This document shows, one piece after another, positions 9,448-18,759 of a stretch of 64,000 nt of DNA (positions are counted from its first letter, which is position 1; each line of letters starts with the position of its first letter). The notes under the pieces were generated by a model. That model was not told the DNA's origin. It searched no databases and saw only the letters and a program-made list of their open reading frames with translations. Source of the stretch: Desulfobacterales bacterium (GTDB lineage: Bacteria; Desulfobacterota; Desulfobacteria; Desulfobacterales; JAHEIW01); NCBI GenBank assembly GCA_030066985.1, contig JASJAN010000025.1, forward strand, positions 1 through 64,000, read 5' to 3'. The position numbers and the translations under genes were made by a program.

Positions 9448-10038
9448 ATGATGAAGATTTTAGATAAAATTGTAAATTTAAAAAATAAACCCAATAACCT
9501 TTTAGCAGCTATAGATTCCGTAAACGGTCGGATGACTTTGGCTGAAGGTCCCGTCTTTTCTGATGGTATTTTTGAGCTGAACTTACCAGATATTGTTGTA
9601 GGATATAGCTACTTATCCTCGTTCAAAAATATCTGTAAAGACATCGATATTCAGCCAGAATCGCTAAAAATTGCAGTTGTTGATGCTTTTTGGTTACTAA
9701 ATTCTAAAAAAACGCTTATCGGTTATATTTTTCAAGGTTCTTCGCAGACATCGATTAACAGACGGTTGGGGGAAAAAATGATTTCAAGATGGTATGCAAA
9801 TCAAAGCAGCCAAATACGCGGTAACGCAATTTGTGGTCCCAATGGAGTGGCCGTCAATTTCAATTTGAATCTAAAAAAAGGCTGGAATGAAGTTATTCGG
9901 CATTTCCAATCTGATGCGACGGTAAGTATTCATACATGCCAAAACAGCGAATCAATGTTTTGGTTTATGTCTGAGGATAAAGAGGCACAAATAATACCAT
10001 CGCTTAATGGATTCATGAATCCATACGAAACATTTTAG
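9448..10038 (+). CDS. Hypothetical protein, likely target of adjacent activator
   Basis: A 196-aa soluble protein with no signal peptide or membrane segment. No motif is recognised. It is rich in Asn, Ser and beta-strand-like segments (IVVGYSYLSSF, LIGYIFQGSSQ) and contains two Trp-rich phrases (ISRWYANQ, SMFWFMSE). GGAA lies just before the paired ATGATG, and either ATG could start it. It is the first gene after the sigma54-like promoter and precedes the tandem USP gene by 122 bases. Transcription with the following stress-protein genes is plausible. Confidence 0.65.
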   Translation: MMKILDKIVNLKNKPNNLLAAIDSVNGRMTLAEGPVFSDGIFELNLPDIVVGYSYLSSFKNICKDIDIQPESLKIAVVDAFWLLNSKKTLIGYIFQGSSQTSINRRLGEKMISRWYANQSSQIRGNAICGPNGVAVNFNLNLKKGWNEVIRHFQSDATVSIHTCQNSESMFWFMSEDKEAQIIPSLNGFMNPYETF

Positions 10039-10160
10039 AGTATCAAAAAGCAATAAGGAGCAAAATTCAGCGTGAGATTCTGTTCATTCGATCGCAAGAA
10101 GACAACTCTAAGCTAAACGTGCCAACTACGCGTTAGGAGGGATTGAAAGGAGACCCTATC

Positions 10161-11093
10161 ATGAGCAAAAAATTTTTAATTGCCGTAGATGATTCAATAC
10201 ATTCAAAAAACGCAATAAAGTATGCATCTAACATTTTTGCCTCAGTCAAAGAGGCGAATTTTACCCTTTTCCATGTTCAGCCGATGATATCGGAATATTT
10301 GCTTGATGAAGCCAAAAATGATTTGGCAGCTGAGGCTGAATTAAAAAGAATGATCAAAAAAAACACAGAGGCCGGTGAGAGCCTGCTCCAAAAATATAGG
10401 GAGGAAATGATCCGATTGGGTGTTTCCGGACAGCATATTGACAGCATAACCCTCCCCAGAACGCTGGGGTTGGCCAAAGACATCCTGAAATACAGCTCCG
10501 GCGATGTTTATGATGCGATTATTATGGGTCGCAGGGGGCTGTCCGGTTTGCAAGAAATTATTCTTGGCAGTGTCTCAGCGAACGTCGTCGAGCATTCAAA
10601 ATCGACTCCCGTTTGGCTGATTGACGGAGAGGTTGTTTCACAAAAAATAATGTTTGCAGTGGATGGCTCTGAAAATTCATTGAAGGCATTAGACCACCTT
10701 GCACTTATGATGGGTGAAAATCCGGATGCAAGGCTAATGTTTTTTCACGTTCAGCCAAAAATTAGGGATTACTGCCCAATTGACTTCGAAACAACCGAAA
10801 CGGACCAGCTCGAAGATATGATTGTGCAAGGCGATAAAAGATGCATCGACCAGTTTTTTGCCCATGCGCATAAGAAACTCAAGGACGCCGGTTTTAATGA
10901 CAACCAAATCGAGGTAAAAGTATCCGATACGCTATTAAATCCCGGCAAAGCCATTATAGAAGAAGCCAAACAGGGTGATTACGGCACGGTTGTCATCGGG
11001 CGGCGCGGCATCAACAAAACCTTTTTTACCGGAAGTGTATCCCGTTACGTTATCAACCAGATGTCAGACAAAGCGTTGTGGATTGTTCCGTAG
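10161..11093 (+). CDS. Tandem universal stress protein
   Basis: 310 aa from the ATG at 10161, which has SD AAAGGAGA; the upstream in-frame TTG at 10143 overlaps that SD and is rejected. Two UspA domains: residues 1-150 (KKFLIAVDDS ... IIMGRRGLSGLQEIILGSVS) and 160-310 (KIMFAVDGSENS ... VVIGRRGINKTFFTGSVS). Each has the G-x2-G-x9-G-S nucleotide-loop pattern, so ATP binding is likely. Such proteins support survival under energy or oxidative stress. It lies downstream of a sigma54 activator and upstream of small membrane and secreted proteins and a DHH-CBS protein. Confidence 0.9.
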   Translation: MSKKFLIAVDDSIHSKNAIKYASNIFASVKEANFTLFHVQPMISEYLLDEAKNDLAAEAELKRMIKKNTEAGESLLQKYREEMIRLGVSGQHIDSITLPRTLGLAKDILKYSSGDVYDAIIMGRRGLSGLQEIILGSVSANVVEHSKSTPVWLIDGEVVSQKIMFAVDGSENSLKALDHLALMMGENPDARLMFFHVQPKIRDYCPIDFETTETDQLEDMIVQGDKRCIDQFFAHAHKKLKDAGFNDNQIEVKVSDTLLNPGKAIIEEAKQGDYGTVVIGRRGINKTFFTGSVSRYVINQMSDKALWIVP

Positions 11094-11168
11094 CTTTAAT
11101 CAACGGGTTGAATGAGCCTGCAGATAATATTCAGATTCATCGATCTTTTCATAACGGAGGATATTATA

Positions 11169-11339
11169 ATGAGAACAATATGCACAATTTCTTACATTAT
11201 CCTTGCGATTGTATTCGCAACGGTTAGCCTGTTTTTACCTTATGCAATATTGGTACTTGCAGCAGCCATAGCACTTGGATTTCCATGCAAAATTTTTCGA
11301 CGATCCAATAACAAAGAATGTCGTCTCGGATTTTGCTAA
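11169..11339 (+). CDS. Small membrane protein, unknown
   Basis: 56 aa from the ATG at 11169 with SD GGAGG; the longer frame from 11112 lacks an SD. Two closely spaced hydrophobic segments (about 5-24 and 25-40) are followed by a basic, Cys-containing tail (KIFRRSNNKECRLGFC). It probably forms a helical hairpin in the inner membrane. No family is recognised. It is flanked by the tandem USP and a secreted protein on the same strand. Confidence 0.6.
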   Translation: MRTICTISYIILAIVFATVSLFLPYAILVLAAAIALGFPCKIFRRSNNKECRLGFC

Positions 11340-11425
11340 CGGATGCCTTATCATTAGGAAATCCTGATTATCGCTTATACGTTAATAGGCAAGGACCCAA
11401 ATATAACTCTTTGGAGGTATCTTAA

Positions 11426-11785
11426 ATGAAAACAATAGGATCATATTTCGCATATTACATTGCAATTGTCGGCTCTATTTTCTTTCTCGTTGCAGATGCT
11501 CGAGCTGCGCTGATGAGCCCCGGAGAAATCGATTTATACCGCCAATTGGGCCTGCGGCTCGAAGAAAAAGTCGGCAATCAAGATGCTTTACAGCTGCATT
11601 GTGTCGTAGAAGACCCTCAGTTTCTCAAAAAACTGGGGATGACCAGTGTAGAAAGGGGTGACAAAGTGCGTCTCACTCAAGAAGATGTAGACACATGGGT
11701 TGTTGAAAACGAGACCAACGGCAGTGCTGTTTCCGTTGAAGCCACGATCAGAGAAATTTATGACCACTACAAACCGAAACTGTAA
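11426..11785 (+). CDS. Secreted protein, unknown function
   Basis: 119 aa with a signal peptide (about residues 1-28, ending ADARA) and a mature part of about 90 aa. The mature part has one Cys (LHCVVED) and regular helix-like segments. SD GGAGG precedes the ATG. The text around LGLRLEEKVGNQDALQLHC does not match a family I know. Same strand and close spacing with the USP gene upstream and the DHH-CBS gene (28 bases) downstream suggest one transcript. Confidence 0.65.
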   Translation: MKTIGSYFAYYIAIVGSIFFLVADARAALMSPGEIDLYRQLGLRLEEKVGNQDALQLHCVVEDPQFLKKLGMTSVERGDKVRLTQEDVDTWVVENETNGSAVSVEATIREIYDHYKPKL

Positions 11786-11812
11786 ATTTATTCAAAATTT
11801 GTAGTAAATCGC

Positions 11813-13111
11813 ATGCAGATAATAACCACGCATAAGGGTGCGGACTTCGATGCCGTAGCCTCCGTATTGGCTGCAAACCTTTTGTTTCCAGAAGCAGTCG
11901 CGGTGCTTCCCCGAAGCCTGAACCCGAATGTTAAAGACTTTTTATCGATCCACAAGGATGTCATTGATATTCAAGCACCTGATGAAGTTTCATCTGAAAA
12001 GGTGGAGCGTTTGATTATCGTTGATACCAATAGATGGGACCGCCTTGATCGCTTGAAGAATTTTAAGGAAAATGAAAATCTTGATATTTTCCTTTGGGAC
12101 CACCATTTAAACGAAGGCGACATTGAGGCAACCTGGAGATGCGTGGAAGCGGTCGGGGCTACCATTACTCTGTTGGTTCGCGTTTTAAAGGAACGAAAAA
12201 TGGAATTAACGCCCATTCAGGCCACGCTTTTTTTGGCCGGGCTTTATGAAGATACGGGCAATTTGACATTTCCTTCCACCACGGCAGAAGATGCCCTTGC
12301 TGCAGCTTACCTACTGGCTCAAGGAGCTGATCTTAACGTTCTGAGCACATTCCTGCGACCGGCATACGGTGAGCATCACAGAAATATTTTGACCCGCATG
12401 CTGCGGTCTGCGAAGAAGAAAAACATAGGCGCTTTTAAAATCAGCTTTAACAAACAGGATATAAATGGACATGTGAATAATCTGGCCGTCGTGGTAGGGA
12501 TGTACAGGGAAATTTTAAATGTTGACGTCGTTTTTGGAATCTTTGTGGATCTGAAGCGAGGTAACACTATGGTCATTGGCCGCAGCGGCGCAGATGGATT
12601 TGATGTCGGAATGATCATGCGTGCGATGGGCGGCGGCGGTCATCCTTCTGCGGGTTCCGCTTTAATCAAATCCATTGATCCTGATGTTGTGGAGCACAGA
12701 ATCATTGAGCTGATTCGCGGCAATAAACCTTCCGCTATACAGATAAGCGATCTGATGTCATATCCCGTTGTAACCGTATCGCCCAAAACCAAAATGAAGC
12801 AGGTTTACTCTATTTTGAATGAAAAAGGGCACATGGGACTTCCCGTGCTGGATGAAGGTAGACTGGTTGGCATTATCTCTAAAAGGGATTTTTGGAAAGC
12901 AAAAAAAACCTCCGCATTGAATGCCCCGGTAAAGGCATTCATGACCCCAAATGTTCTTTCAATAGAACCCCGAACAAGTCCGATGCAGGCGGCTCGCTTG
13001 ATGATAGATCATGATATCGGCCGCCTTCCGGTAGTGGATAACGGCAGCGTCATCGGCATCATAACCAGATCCGATACCATGCGCTATCTTTACGACTTGC
13101 AGCCTGAGTGA
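11813..13111 (+). CDS. DHH/DHHA1 phosphoesterase with CBS pair
   Basis: 432 aa. N-terminal DHH domain (1-170) with THKGADFDAVAS, DTNRWDR, the WDHH signature and GLYEDTGN. DHHA1 domain (190-310) with GGGGHPSAGSA. Tandem CBS domains (about 315-430; SDLMSYPVVTVSP, VKAFMTPNVLSI) that normally bind adenine nucleotides. The same DHH-CBS arrangement occurs fused to a CCA-adding nucleotidyltransferase, which is absent here. Likely a Mn2+-dependent phosphoesterase acting on short RNA or cyclic dinucleotides under nucleotide control. Substrate is inference. No strong SD is seen before the ATG. Confidence 0.85.
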   Translation: MQIITTHKGADFDAVASVLAANLLFPEAVAVLPRSLNPNVKDFLSIHKDVIDIQAPDEVSSEKVERLIIVDTNRWDRLDRLKNFKENENLDIFLWDHHLNEGDIEATWRCVEAVGATITLLVRVLKERKMELTPIQATLFLAGLYEDTGNLTFPSTTAEDALAAAYLLAQGADLNVLSTFLRPAYGEHHRNILTRMLRSAKKKNIGAFKISFNKQDINGHVNNLAVVVGMYREILNVDVVFGIFVDLKRGNTMVIGRSGADGFDVGMIMRAMGGGGHPSAGSALIKSIDPDVVEHRIIELIRGNKPSAIQISDLMSYPVVTVSPKTKMKQVYSILNEKGHMGLPVLDEGRLVGIISKRDFWKAKKTSALNAPVKAFMTPNVLSIEPRTSPMQAARLMIDHDIGRLPVVDNGSVIGIITRSDTMRYLYDLQPE

Positions 13112-13126
13112 GCAGATATGGCAAAT

Positions 13127-14473
13127 TTACTTGGCACGCAGCACCGGCACTCCTGTTAGAAAAAGCACCCAGACTGAACCTCTATTTCCTCCACCATCGT
13201 CGTCACCGACAGCGCCTACAACCATATCTGTAACTTTGTCGCCATCGAGATCTCTGATGGAAGCCATCGAGAAACCAAAAAGAGCACCGCTCCGCAGGTT
13301 ACCAGTGAAGTTTCCCTGGCTTTTACTAATTTTTTGATAGGACTTGATTGTGCCATTACGATTTAAAAATAACACCCACACTGCCCCGGTCTTAGCCCCC
13401 CCATCGCCATCAGAGGGTGCTCCCACAGCTAGATCCATTACATTATCACCATCCAAATCTTGTAAAGCGGCAACTGACGTGCCGAATTTGTCGCCATCGG
13501 CTAATCCTCCGGTAAAATTCCCCTGGGTATCACTGATTTTCTGATAAGTCCTGACTGTGCCGTCGCGGTTCAAAAACAGTATCCAGACCGCTCCACGACC
13601 AGGTCCGCCATCATCGTCACCAACGGCACCGACCGCCAGATCGCTAATGCCGTCACCGTTTAAATCGCCCAATGCGGTTACTGAAAATCCGAACTCGTCA
13701 TTATCGTCAAGAGTGGCGGTAAAATTTCCCTGGGTATCACTGATCTTCTGATAAGTCCTGACCGTGCCGTCGCGGTTTAAAAACAGCACCCAGACGGCCC
13801 CACGACCAGGTCCGCCATCATCGTCACCAACGGCACCGACCGCCAGATCGCTAATCCCGTCACCGTCTAAATCGCCCAATTCAGTCACAGAATAGCCAAA
13901 CTCATCGTCATCCTCAAGGCCGGCGGTAAAGTTCCCCTGGGTATCGCTAATCTTCTGATAGGCCTTGACTTTGCCGTCGCGGTTTAAAAATAAGATAAAT
14001 ACAGCCCCACGCAGAATTCCCCCGTCATTGTCGAAAGCTGCCCCGGCTGCAAGATCTGAAATTCCATCGTCGTTCATATCGCCTATAGACGATATTGAAA
14101 TTCCGAATTTATCGCCATCATCTAATGCCCCGGCAAAATTACCCTCAGTGTGACTTATCTTTTGTTGACCTTTTACTTTGCCCTCACGGTCCAAAAACAG
14201 CACCCATACAGAGCCGCGGCTTGTGCCACCGTCATCGTCAAACGGAACCCCAACTGCAATATCAGGAACACCGTCGCCGTTCAAATCGTTAAAGGAAGTA
14301 ACGGATCGACCGAACAGCTCTCGATTTTCAAGTTTTCCCTGGAAATTGCCTTCGGTGCTGCTAATTTTTTGGTTTGAGGGGTGTATTTTTCCATACTGGG
14401 CATAGGTGAAGCCTGTGCCTATTAATAGGATGCTTACAGCAACGGTTAAGTGGGTAATCGCCCTCGAGATCAT
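13127..14473 (-). CDS. Secreted FG-GAP (integrin-alpha-like) repeat protein
   Basis: 448 aa from the ATG at 14473, chosen because AGGAG lies 10 bases upstream; an earlier ATG at 14500 has no SD. A signal peptide (about 1-25, ending FTYA) is followed by roughly six or seven repeats of about 65 aa. Each carries a Ca2+-loop of the type D-x-D-G-D-x3-D-L-A-V-G-A and the phrase VLFLNRDG. The fold is a predicted beta-propeller on the cell surface or in the periplasm. Neighbouring repeats are nearly identical at DNA level, which points to recent internal duplication. Adhesion or a structural role is inferred. Confidence 0.88.
   Translation of the reverse strand: MISRAITHLTVAVSILLIGTGFTYAQYGKIHPSNQKISSTEGNFQGKLENRELFGRSVTSFNDLNGDGVPDIAVGVPFDDDGGTSRGSVWVLFLDREGKVKGQQKISHTEGNFAGALDDGDKFGISISSIGDMNDDGISDLAAGAAFDNDGGILRGAVFILFLNRDGKVKAYQKISDTQGNFTAGLEDDDEFGYSVTELGDLDGDGISDLAVGAVGDDDGGPGRGAVWVLFLNRDGTVRTYQKISDTQGNFTATLDDNDEFGFSVTALGDLNGDGISDLAVGAVGDDDGGPGRGAVWILFLNRDGTVRTYQKISDTQGNFTGGLADGDKFGTSVAALQDLDGDNVMDLAVGAPSDGDGGAKTGAVWVLFLNRNGTIKSYQKISKSQGNFTGNLRSGALFGFSMASIRDLDGDKVTDMVVGAVGDDDGGGNRGSVWVLFLTGVPVLRAK
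13543..13950. repeat. Near-identical ~195-bp tandem units inside FG-GAP gene
   Basis: Two adjacent units of about 195 bp (around 13550-13745 and 13746-13940) share long identical runs, for example around the segments beginning CCACGACCAGGTCCGCC. Weaker copies flank them. The period matches one 65-aa FG-GAP repeat. Confidence 0.75.
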
Positions 14474-14765
14474 GATCTTTTTTCTCCTAAAGTTGTCCAT
14501 CTTAATAGGTTTTCACTTCTTTCAGAAACCGACCATATGACTGCCAGGATTTTTATGTGGATGAAAAATCGATTATCTGATACATGAAACGACTGAGCTG
14601 CCTGAAGGGTTCTCAGGCTAAATGGTCAAATCGATTATCTTTCCAGATAACAACCGAAATACTGATATGTTGTTAAAGTTCCAGCGTCCATCCAAGTTAA
14701 CTCAAGCATCTTAAACCATATGATGGAACTTAGACAGTGATTCTAAGGACAAATTATTCAAAATT

Positions 14766-15281
14766 ATGCCGGCCAAAAAGCAACTCGCAGCTATAAAAGT
14801 AGCACTCTTATCAAAAGAAGCAATATTTCGCATTATATTATTTGCAATTATCTGGTGGATTCTGTCGGCTGGTAGATCCGATTCTTGGGTGGTCGGTGTG
14901 CCAACGGTGATCATTTCTGTTTTTGTCAGTATGGCCTTGACAAATCAATCCCGTAACAGCTGGCGTATTTTGAACATCATACAATTTGTTGCTTTTTTTG
15001 CAAAAGCTTCAGTTCGTGGCGGTTTCGATGTCGCCAGACGTGTCTTTCATCCTCGGTTGCCATTGAATCCCGATTTGGTCGATTACCCATTAACGCTCAA
15101 AAAACAGTCTGCACGCATCCTCATGGCGAATATCATCAGCCTTCTTCCGGGGACGCTGAGTGTCGAATTGCAGGACAAACAAATCAAAGTTCATGTTCTT
15201 GATAACGATCAGGACGTAAGAGCCGAGCTGCAAGCCGTTGAATCGGCCGTCGGAGCGCTGCTGGGCAGTGATTCGGATTAG
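14766..15281 (+). CDS. mnhE: Mrp-type antiporter subunit E
   Basis: A 171-aa membrane protein with two or three N-terminal membrane segments (about 20-70) and a soluble C-terminal part containing ILMANIISLLPGTLSVEL, a hallmark region of MnhE/MrpE. First gene of a nine-gene cluster whose later members encode F, G, MbhD-, MbhE/MnhB-, C- and three D/NuoL-like subunits. The 290 bases upstream are noncoding and presumably hold the promoter. In Mrp complexes E is an accessory subunit needed for assembly or full activity. Confidence 0.9.
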   Translation: MPAKKQLAAIKVALLSKEAIFRIILFAIIWWILSAGRSDSWVVGVPTVIISVFVSMALTNQSRNSWRILNIIQFVAFFAKASVRGGFDVARRVFHPRLPLNPDLVDYPLTLKKQSARILMANIISLLPGTLSVELQDKQIKVHVLDNDQDVRAELQAVESAVGALLGSDSD

Positions 15282-15306
15282 CTAACCATCCCGGAGGAGG
15301 CCCTAA

Positions 15307-15567
15307 TTGGATCAGATCTACTTAACTATTGCAGCATTCATATTGATCACGCTTGTCATTGGTCTTTTGCGTGTTTTTTGGGGACCGACCCGCGCGGATC
15401 GAATACTTTCTGCTCAGCTTATGGGCACCACCGGAGTGGCAATCATTCTGTTACTCTCACAAGCGATGCAAATGTCAAGCCTTGTTGATGTGGCGTTGAT
15501 ATTTGCATTGCTGTCGGCGGTAACCGCAACAGTATTTATATCGCGGTTTTGGCAGAATTCCAAATAA
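15307..15567 (+). CDS. mnhF: Mrp-type antiporter subunit F
   Basis: 86 aa with three transmembrane helices. The sequence LLRVFWGPTRADRILSAQL is the MnhF/MrpF signature (R-G-P-x2-A-D-R). Starts with TTG at 15307 after a strong SD (GGAGGAGG). It lies 25 bases after mnhE and 15 before mnhG. Its family is a small structural subunit of Mrp and Mbh complexes. Confidence 0.9.
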   Translation: MDQIYLTIAAFILITLVIGLLRVFWGPTRADRILSAQLMGTTGVAIILLLSQAMQMSSLVDVALIFALLSAVTATVFISRFWQNSK

Positions 15568-15582
15568 TACCGGGAGCATAAA

Positions 15583-15885
15583 ATGAATATTAGGGAAATC
15601 GTGGGATTGGTTATGATGTTGCTGGGGGTACCCTTTTTTTTAGCCGGTACGATCGGCCTTTTAAGGCTTCCTGATGTGTTTACACGGTCGCATGCGCTAA
15701 CAAAGGCAGATAATCTTGGCCTTGGACTCATCGTTATGGGTCTAATTGTCCAGGCAGAGGTCTGGACCAGTGCATTAAAATTGTTTTTGACATGGATTTT
15801 GGTTCTCATTTCAAGTGCCGGTGTTTGTCATATAGTTGCCAATACTGCTGTTAGGAGAGGAATTAAAATTTGGAAGAAACCATAA
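15583..15885 (+). CDS. mnhG: Mrp-type antiporter subunit G
   Basis: 100 aa with three transmembrane helices and the MnhG signature GLLRLPDVFTRSHALTKADN. SD GGGAG precedes the ATG. Its 3' end overlaps the start of the MbhD-like gene by 16 bases, indicating translational coupling. Family role: small membrane subunit of the Mrp/Mbh ion-translocating module. Confidence 0.92.
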   Translation: MNIREIVGLVMMLLGVPFFLAGTIGLLRLPDVFTRSHALTKADNLGLGLIVMGLIVQAEVWTSALKLFLTWILVLISSAGVCHIVANTAVRRGIKIWKKP

Positions 15886-16148
15886 ATGCCACTTTACCGA
15901 TATTTGATTTGCTGCTTGCCCTGACGCTTGTAGGTCTGGCATGGACAGCTTTGACAGCTAAAGATCTTTTTAAGGCGATTGTGCTATTCATTTCATTTGG
16001 AATGCTCATGGCCGTTGCCTGGTTGCGGCTACAGGCAGTCGATATCGCCTTGGCAGAGGCTGCTATCGGTGCCGGTTTAACCGGCGCAATTTTTATCATG
16101 GCTCTTAAACGAATGTCCAAAAATCAGCCGCCTAAAAAAAAACCTTAA
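15870..16148 (+). CDS. MbhD-like (DUF4040) antiporter subunit
   Basis: 92 aa with three predicted helices and the phrase ALAEAAIGAGLTGAIFI typical of the MbhD/DUF4040 family, which corresponds to a C-terminal part of long MrpA proteins. Start is TTG at 15870 within the end of mnhG, with AGGAG upstream. Having this as a separate gene resembles the split arrangement of Mbh-type hydrogenases and group-2 Mrp systems rather than classical Mrp with a fused A subunit. Confidence 0.85.
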   Translation: MEETINATLPIFDLLLALTLVGLAWTALTAKDLFKAIVLFISFGMLMAVAWLRLQAVDIALAEAAIGAGLTGAIFIMALKRMSKNQPPKKKP

Positions 16149-16207
16149 AAAAGCCAGTCTGACAAGAGCATGCAAAGCATCCAACGTTTTGGATCACCTC
16201 CAGTCCT

Positions 16208-16894
16208 ATGATTCATAAGATTCATCATTCTTCGGCTCGATTTACTTTTGCAAACGGAATTTTATCCGTTCTGATAATCGTGCTGTCTGCATTTTTGATA
16301 TGGGCCTTAAAATCCTTGCCTGCCGTCTCACCAAGTTTACGGCAACAAGTTCTTGGCAAAATTGAATACAGTGGCGTTATAAATCCGGTCACAGCCGTGC
16401 TACTGAACTTTCGGGCATATGATACGTTGCTCGAAATAGGGGTATTGCTTTTGGTCGTAGTCGGCGCGTGGTCGTTTAGCAAGGCACCATCGAATGACCC
16501 GAAACAAAAATTTAGCCCCGTATTGTTCGCCATGGTTCGAGTTCTTGTTCCTTTAATGATTCTTATAGCCGGGTATATGCTATGGGTTGGCGGGCATGCA
16601 CCTGGCGGCGCGTTTCAGGCCGGTGCCATTTTGGGGGCTGCGGGTGTGTTTTGGTTAGTAACCCGTCCTTCCACTGACATGCCAAAAGCCTCTTGGGTGT
16701 TTAGATTATTGCTTATCGCGGGATTTTCGGTGTTTTTGATCATTGCCTTTATGGTCATGTTGGCTGAAAATAATTTCATACAGTACCCCTTGGATTGGGC
16801 GGGCAGTTTGATTTTATGTATTGAGGCTGCTGCAGCGCTTTCTATCGGAGCGACTCTGGCAGCGCTATTTCTGGGAGGACGTCTGCGAAACTGA
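16208..16894 (+). CDS. MbhE + MnhB-like antiporter subunit
   Basis: 228 aa. The N-terminal third (about 1-85) resembles the short MbhE-type segment ending NPVTAVLLNFRAYDTLLEIGVLL. Residues 100-225 are an MnhB/MbhF domain with the conserved phrase GGHAPGGAFQAGAILGAA. It therefore joins two parts that in other systems are the end of MrpA and the MrpB subunit. No obvious SD is seen before the ATG at 16208. Surrounded by the other Mrp genes on the same strand. Confidence 0.85.
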   Translation: MIHKIHHSSARFTFANGILSVLIIVLSAFLIWALKSLPAVSPSLRQQVLGKIEYSGVINPVTAVLLNFRAYDTLLEIGVLLLVVVGAWSFSKAPSNDPKQKFSPVLFAMVRVLVPLMILIAGYMLWVGGHAPGGAFQAGAILGAAGVFWLVTRPSTDMPKASWVFRLLLIAGFSVFLIIAFMVMLAENNFIQYPLDWAGSLILCIEAAAALSIGATLAALFLGGRLRN

Positions 16895-16946
16895 TTCGAT
16901 ATTCAAAGCCCTTACAGAGACCCAAAATTAACGAAGGCGGGACAGA

Positions 16947-17255
16947 ATGAATACGGTTACCCTTTATTGTATCGTCGGTATCATTTTATTCGCCATGGCG
17001 CTTTATGCATTAATCGTTTATGACCATCTCCTGCGCAAAATCCTGGCATTAAATATCATGGGCAGCGGCATATTTCTTATGCTCGTGGCGGTGGCACACC
17101 GACCACCGAATACCCCGTCCGATCCAGTGCCCCATGCAATGGTTTTGACAGGGATCGTGGTCGCGGTGAGCGCCACTGCCTTGGCATTGACGCTGGCCTG
17201 TCGAATTTCCGAGTTAGACGAACACATTCAACAACCCCAAAGCAAAACCGAATAA
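16947..17255 (+). CDS. mnhC: Mrp-type antiporter subunit C (NuoK-like)
   Basis: 102 aa with three membrane helices. It resembles MnhC/MrpC and NuoK, with LNIMGSGIFLMLVAVAHR and the DPVPHAMVLTGIVVAVSATAL segment containing the conserved D-P-x-P-x-A-x-V-L-T-x-I-V signature. Only 1 base separates it from the next gene. NuoK-type subunits contribute charged residues to the proton or cation path. Confidence 0.92.
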   Translation: MNTVTLYCIVGIILFAMALYALIVYDHLLRKILALNIMGSGIFLMLVAVAHRPPNTPSDPVPHAMVLTGIVVAVSATALALTLACRISELDEHIQQPQSKTE

Positions 17256-17256
17256 T

Positions 17257-18759
17257 ATGTCTTTTTTTGATACCATACCGTGGATGATATGGATTGTAAC
17301 GTTGCCCTTAGCCGCAGCAATTTTGACATTTCTATTTCCACGGATTGCGGCCGGTTTGAGTTTGCTCCTGGGTTTTACGATGTCGATTCCAGCGATTGGG
17401 CTGTGTATGCAGGTTGTTCGAATGGGCTCTCAACGGTATGCGATTGGTGGCTGGGGTGCTCCGCTCGGAATCGAGCTTTATGCGGACGGACTTGCCACCG
17501 CTATGATTGCCCTGACAGCACTTGTGGCGCTGAGCACAACCGTATATGCGAGGTCGTATTTTTCACATACGCAACCGATTCAAGACCAGCCCGAACGCCC
17601 GAGCACGGATTATTTTTGGCCGTTATGGATGTTTTTATGGGCAGCATTGAACGCACTTTTTCTATCCGGCGATATTTTCAATTTATACGTTACCCTGGAA
17701 CTCACCAGTCTTTCTGCAGTTGCCCTCGTGGCCCTGGCCGGTGGTGCTGCGCTCAAAGCAGCCATGCGATATCTGCTCGTAAGCCTACTGGGATCTTTGA
17801 TCTATTTATTGGGAGTCGTTTATTTATACGCATTTACAGGCACACTCAGTTTGAGTGCCCTCGGAAGTCGCATTGACGGTTCATTGGCTTGCTTGACCGC
17901 TTTAGCCCTGATGGCCGGCGGTTTGATTATGAAAACCGCTCTATTTCCCATGCATTTTTGGCTCCCTCCCGCCCATGCCAGTGCGCCGGCTCCGGTCAGT
18001 GCAGCGCTATCCGGGCTGGTTGTTAAGGCTTCTTTTTATCTTTTGCTGCGGCTCTGGTTTGATGTTTTCATGACGGCGGTCACGGTACCCATTTCCGATA
18101 TCCTCGGCCTGATGGGCGCTGCAGCTGTTTTTTGGGGTTCAATCAATGCGCTTAGAGCTAAACGCCTAAAGCTTTTAGTCGCCTATTCAACTGTGGCGCA
18201 GTTAGGTTATTTATTTCTGGTCTTTCCACTGGTTGGGACACTTAAAGATGGCGTAACAGCCTGGCTTGGGTGTATCTATTTTATTCTTGCGCATGCCTGT
18301 GCCAAGGCAGCGGCATTTTTTTCGGCAGGTGCTATCCGATACGCCTTGGGTCACGATAATATCGATGATATGGTTGGTATCGTTCGCTGCCTGCCGGTAC
18401 CCGTTTTCGCTTTTGCAATCGCGGGTATCAGCCTAATTGGTTTGCCACCCAGCGGTGGTTTCATCGCCAAGTGGCTTTTGATCAACGCAGCCCTGGTTCA
18501 CGGCCAGTGGTGGTGGGTGGTTTTAATTTTAGCCGGCGGGCTGTTTTCCGCCGCCTATATATTCAGGGTTTTCTCCAAAACATTTGCGTATAAAACGGAA
18601 TTCGTTGACGCTCACCCCATATCGTTAAGCTTTCAATACCCGGCCCTCGGGTTAGCGCTTTTGACACTCGTGTTGGGGATCATCGCGCCCTACCCGTTGA
18701 CGTTGCTGCTTATCGATTCCCCGCTGAGCGGCCCGGTTCTTCAAATGGTCTTGCCATGA
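17257..18759 (+). CDS. mnhD: Mrp-type antiporter subunit D (first NuoL/M/N-like)
   Basis: 500 aa, about 14 transmembrane helices. It has the TM5 glutamate (LYVTLELTSLSA), the TM7 lysine (GGLIMKTALFPMHFWLPPAH) and a TM8 lysine (GLVVKASFY) that define proton-conducting antiporter-like subunits. Shares a 4-base overlap with the next gene. One of three such subunits in this operon; key residues look intact, so active H+ or Na+ translocation is expected. Confidence 0.93.
   Translation: MSFFDTIPWMIWIVTLPLAAAILTFLFPRIAAGLSLLLGFTMSIPAIGLCMQVVRMGSQRYAIGGWGAPLGIELYADGLATAMIALTALVALSTTVYARSYFSHTQPIQDQPERPSTDYFWPLWMFLWAALNALFLSGDIFNLYVTLELTSLSAVALVALAGGAALKAAMRYLLVSLLGSLIYLLGVVYLYAFTGTLSLSALGSRIDGSLACLTALALMAGGLIMKTALFPMHFWLPPAHASAPAPVSAALSGLVVKASFYLLLRLWFDVFMTAVTVPISDILGLMGAAAVFWGSINALRAKRLKLLVAYSTVAQLGYLFLVFPLVGTLKDGVTAWLGCIYFILAHACAKAAAFFSAGAIRYALGHDNIDDMVGIVRCLPVPVFAFAIAGISLIGLPPSGGFIAKWLLINAALVHGQWWWVVLILAGGLFSAAYIFRVFSKTFAYKTEFVDAHPISLSFQYPALGLALLTLVLGIIAPYPLTLLLIDSPLSGPVLQMVLP

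Noticed and set aside
13150-14400. CRISPR-like repetition
   Set aside because: The repeats are about 195 bp, in frame and code for FG-GAP units. There is no short repeat/variable spacer pattern.
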